This document shows, piece by piece, positions 62,191 to 64,000 of a stretch of 64,000 nt of DNA. Every line of letters begins with the position of its first letter. Position 1 is the stretch's first letter. Both the position numbers and the translations under genes were made by a program. The notes beneath the pieces were generated by a model that did not search any database, was not told the DNA's origin, and saw only the letters and a program-made list of their open reading frames with translations. This DNA comes from Streptomyces sp. NBC_01231 (lineage in GTDB: Bacteria > Actinomycetota > Actinomycetes > Streptomycetales > Streptomycetaceae): assembly GCA_035999765.1 (NCBI GenBank), contig CP108521.1, positions 2,356,001 through 2,420,000 of the forward strand. Reading direction: 5' to 3'.

Positions 62191-63182
62191 GCTGCGGAGG
62201 ACGTGCCGGCCGCGGAGGTGGTTCCCAGGCGGCTGAACTGTGCCCGGTAGGTGCTCGGGGTCAGTCCGGTCCGCCGCACCACATGGGCGCGCAGCGAGTC
62301 GGCGCTGCCCAGGCCGCAGGCGCGGGCCACCTGGTCCATGGGCAGGGCGGTGGTCTCCAGGAGCTCCTTCGCCCGCTCGATGCGCTGGTGGAGCAGCCAC
62401 TGCAGCGGGCTCACCCCGCTCTCGGCGTGGAAGCGCCGGGTGAGGGTGCGCACGGAGACGCCCGAGTGCCGGGCCAGTTCGGCCAGGGTGAGCGGCTTGT
62501 CCAGGTTGCGCATGGCCCAGCCGCGGGTGTCGGCGCAGGTGGTGCCGCGCTCGGGCGGCAGCGGAGTCTGGGTGAACTGCGTCTGGCCGCCGGGTCGTAC
62601 CGGGGCGACGAGGGCGAGCCGGGCGACCTTGTTGGCGACGGCAGCGCCGTAGTCGGTGCGGATGAGGTGCAGGCACAGGTCGATGCCGGCGGCGTAGCCG
62701 GACGCCGTCAGATACGGCCCGTCCTGCACGTACAGCACGTCCGCGCAGAGTTCGACCTGCGGGTAGCGCGTGCGGAGTTCCTCGGCGTGCGCCCAGTACG
62801 TCGTGGCCTTGCGGCCCTGGAGCAGGCCCGCCTCGGCGAGCTGGAAGGCGCCGGTGCACAGGGCCGCGATGCGCTTGCCGGCAGCGGCCGCCTCGCGGAT
62901 GGCGGCCACGATCCGCGCCTCCGGCTCGAACGGCGCCCCGGTGCCGGCGACGAGCACCGTGTCCGCGTCCCGCACGGCGTCCAGGCCGTGCGGGACGTAC
63001 AGGTCGAGGCCGCCGCTGGTGGGCAGCGGGCCGGGCTCGGCCGTGCAGATGACCACCTCGTACCCCGGCCGCCCGTCCCGCTCGACCTTGCCGAAGAGCA
63101 TCTCCGGGATGGCGAGGTTGAACATCGAGACGGGAGAGGGCGCGATGACCGCGATGCGGTGCGGGGTGAGCTGCTCGGGCAT
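62187..63182 (-). CDS. GlxA family transcriptional regulator (DJ-1/PfpI plus AraC HTH)
   Basis: 331-aa regulator. Residues about 1-190 form a DJ-1/PfpI-like domain (IAVIAPSPVSMFNLAIPEML, DTVLVAGTGAPFEPEARIVA, IAALCTGAFQLAEAGLLQGR with a Cys in the elbow). Residues about 225-320 are the AraC helix-turn-helix pair (LTLAELARHSGVSVRTLTRR, MDQVARACGLGSADSLRAHV). ATG 63182 has GGAGG 8 nt upstream. Divergent from an MFS transporter, a likely target. Confidence 0.93.
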   Translation of the reverse strand: MPEQLTPHRIAVIAPSPVSMFNLAIPEMLFGKVERDGRPGYEVVICTAEPGPLPTSGGLDLYVPHGLDAVRDADTVLVAGTGAPFEPEARIVAAIREAAAAGKRIAALCTGAFQLAEAGLLQGRKATTYWAHAEELRTRYPQVELCADVLYVQDGPYLTASGYAAGIDLCLHLIRTDYGAAVANKVARLALVAPVRPGGQTQFTQTPLPPERGTTCADTRGWAMRNLDKPLTLAELARHSGVSVRTLTRRFHAESGVSPLQWLLHQRIERAKELLETTALPMDQVARACGLGSADSLRAHVVRRTGLTPSTYRAQFSRLGTTSAAGTSSAA

Positions 63183-63252
63183 GGCCAGAACCTCCGGGCA
63201 TATGGCATTGCGGCCACTACTGTACGGCGGCGGAGATCCGCAGCATGGAGTC

Positions 63253-64000
63253 ATGGCCACGAAACAGTCCCTGAGACCCGACCGACTCGCCCTTCCTGAG
63301 CGCGAGTTGGGATCCAGGAGACCCTCCTCCGCGCTCACTCTCACCGCCGCACTGCTCGGCTTCGCGCTGATCTGCCTCGACGCGTCGGTGGTGAACGTGG
63401 CGCTGCCCGCGATCGGTTCCTCCCTCGACGCCGGCATGTCCGGCCTTCAGTGGGTGGTGGACGCGTACACGCTGGCCTTCGCCGCGCTGATGCTGTCCAC
63501 CGGGGCGTTCTCGGACCGCGCGGGAGCGAGCCGGGCGTACGCGCTCGGCACCACCGTGTTCACGCTCGCCTCGGTCGCCTGCGGACTGGCACCGAATCTG
63601 CCGGCTCTGATCGGCGCCCGGGTGGTGCAGGGTGTGGCGGCGGCCGTCGTGCTCCCGGCCTCACTGGCGCTGGTGCGGCAGGCGTACACCGATCCGGCCC
63701 GGCGCGCCCGCGCGGTGGCCCTGTGGGCGGCCGGTGGTTCGGCGGCGGTGGCGCTGGGCCCGGTTGCAGGGGGTGCGCTGACCACGGCGTGGGACTGGCG
63801 GGGGATCTTCTTCGTCAATCTGCCCGTGGGGGCGCTGATCCTCGTCCTGCTCCTGCGGGCACCGCGCTCCGAGCGCCGTCCGGCACCACTGGATCTGCCC
63901 GGCCAGGTGACGGCGGTGCTGGCCCTGACGGCCCTGGCGTTCGCGGTGATCGAGGGCGGAACGGAGGGCTGGGCGGCGGGAGCGGTGGCCGTCGTCGCCT
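63253..64000 (+). CDS. MFS transporter (DHA2/EmrB-like), 3' end missing
   Basis: The frame is open to the window end (249 codons). After a polar head, helix 1 is ALTLTAALLGFALICLDASV followed by VNVALPAIGSSL. Motif A is GAFSDRAGASRAYALG, and a PVAGGALTTAWDWRGIFFVN stretch (motif C region) is typical of 14-helix drug exporters. At least seven helices are visible. ATG 63253 lies 70 bp from the start of the divergent GlxA-type regulator, which may control it. Substrate unknown. Confidence 0.9.
   Translation, partial: MATKQSLRPDRLALPERELGSRRPSSALTLTAALLGFALICLDASVVNVALPAIGSSLDAGMSGLQWVVDAYTLAFAALMLSTGAFSDRAGASRAYALGTTVFTLASVACGLAPNLPALIGARVVQGVAAAVVLPASLALVRQAYTDPARRARAVALWAAGGSAAVALGPVAGGALTTAWDWRGIFFVNLPVGALILVLLLRAPRSERRPAPLDLPGQVTAVLALTALAFAVIEGGTEGWAAGAVAVVA

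Overview
The window looks like a piece of a Streptomyces chromosome. It is very G+C rich with strong G/C third-position bias, GTG starts are common, cotranscribed genes are joined by ATGA or GTGA overlaps, and gene content is typical: an Asp23/AmaP envelope cluster, a PitH2-type phosphate carrier, a long aerobic-type cobalamin operon and an ectABCD operon. From memory, the order S8 protease ... pitH2 ... cob ... ect resembles the SCO1824-SCO1867 part of S. coelicolor; I could not check this by alignment. There are no rRNA or tRNA genes, no insertion sequences, no prophage and no CRISPR array that I can see.

Region 1 (1-10.6 kb, mostly + strand): two tandem paralogous secreted subtilisin-like proteases (the first is cut by the window edge), a CaiB/BaiF CoA-transferase with a dyad over its start codon, a VIT-family membrane protein (-), a DEDDh exonuclease, a small zinc-ribbon protein, a SURF1-type oxidase assembly factor whose start codon lies in a 14-bp hairpin, a GH15 glucoamylase-like enzyme and an SDR oxidoreductase.

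Region 2 (10.6-13.8 kb): a five-gene minus-strand operon of Asp23/Gls24 proteins, a small membrane protein, a DUF6286-like membrane protein and an AmaP-like anchor, with a divergent gene whose product reads as two degenerate Asp23-like modules.

Region 3 (13.8-22.3 kb): enoyl-CoA hydratase, a small HTH protein, an ABC-F ATPase, a VOC protein, an unrecognised 474-aa protein, an alpha/beta hydrolase, a class II aldolase and a secreted GH25 lysozyme.

Region 4 (22.4-42.6 kb): pitH2 with 11-nt PHO-box repeats and a small membrane partner, a strong TTCG-loop terminator, then a cobalamin riboswitch, a possible 19-codon leader ORF and the cobalamin run cobD-cobQ-cobN-chlI/D-cobO-cobB-cobI, a ZIP transporter on the opposite strand, then cobM-cobL-cbiG/cobJ-cobH-cbiX-cobC. 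Nearly all junctions overlap by 4 nt. This covers most corrin-ring methylation, cobalt insertion, amidation, adenosylation and aminopropanol attachment. cobA, cobG, cobF, cobK, cobS/T and cobU are not in the window.

Region 5 (42.6-49.4 kb, - strand): a compact carbohydrate system with an intracellular DUF2264 protein, a LacI regulator, a Tat-type lipoprotein binding protein and two permeases without a local ATPase. The promoter carries an AAAACGTTTT operator inside the -35/-10 spacer and a second operator lies inside the first permease gene.

Region 6 (49.4-55.9 kb): a 17-bp minisatellite, an amidohydrolase, a polar amino-acid ABC transporter with a dyad on its -35 element, a class V aminotransferase whose last codons and stop are repeated downstream as a 33-bp/63-bp array, and a DinB-family protein.

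Region 7 (55.9-64 kb): the ectABCD operon ending in a large inverted-repeat structure, another class V aminotransferase, a DsbA-like protein, a GNAT acetyltransferase overlapping a GlxA/AraC regulator, and the start of a divergent MFS transporter cut by the window edge.
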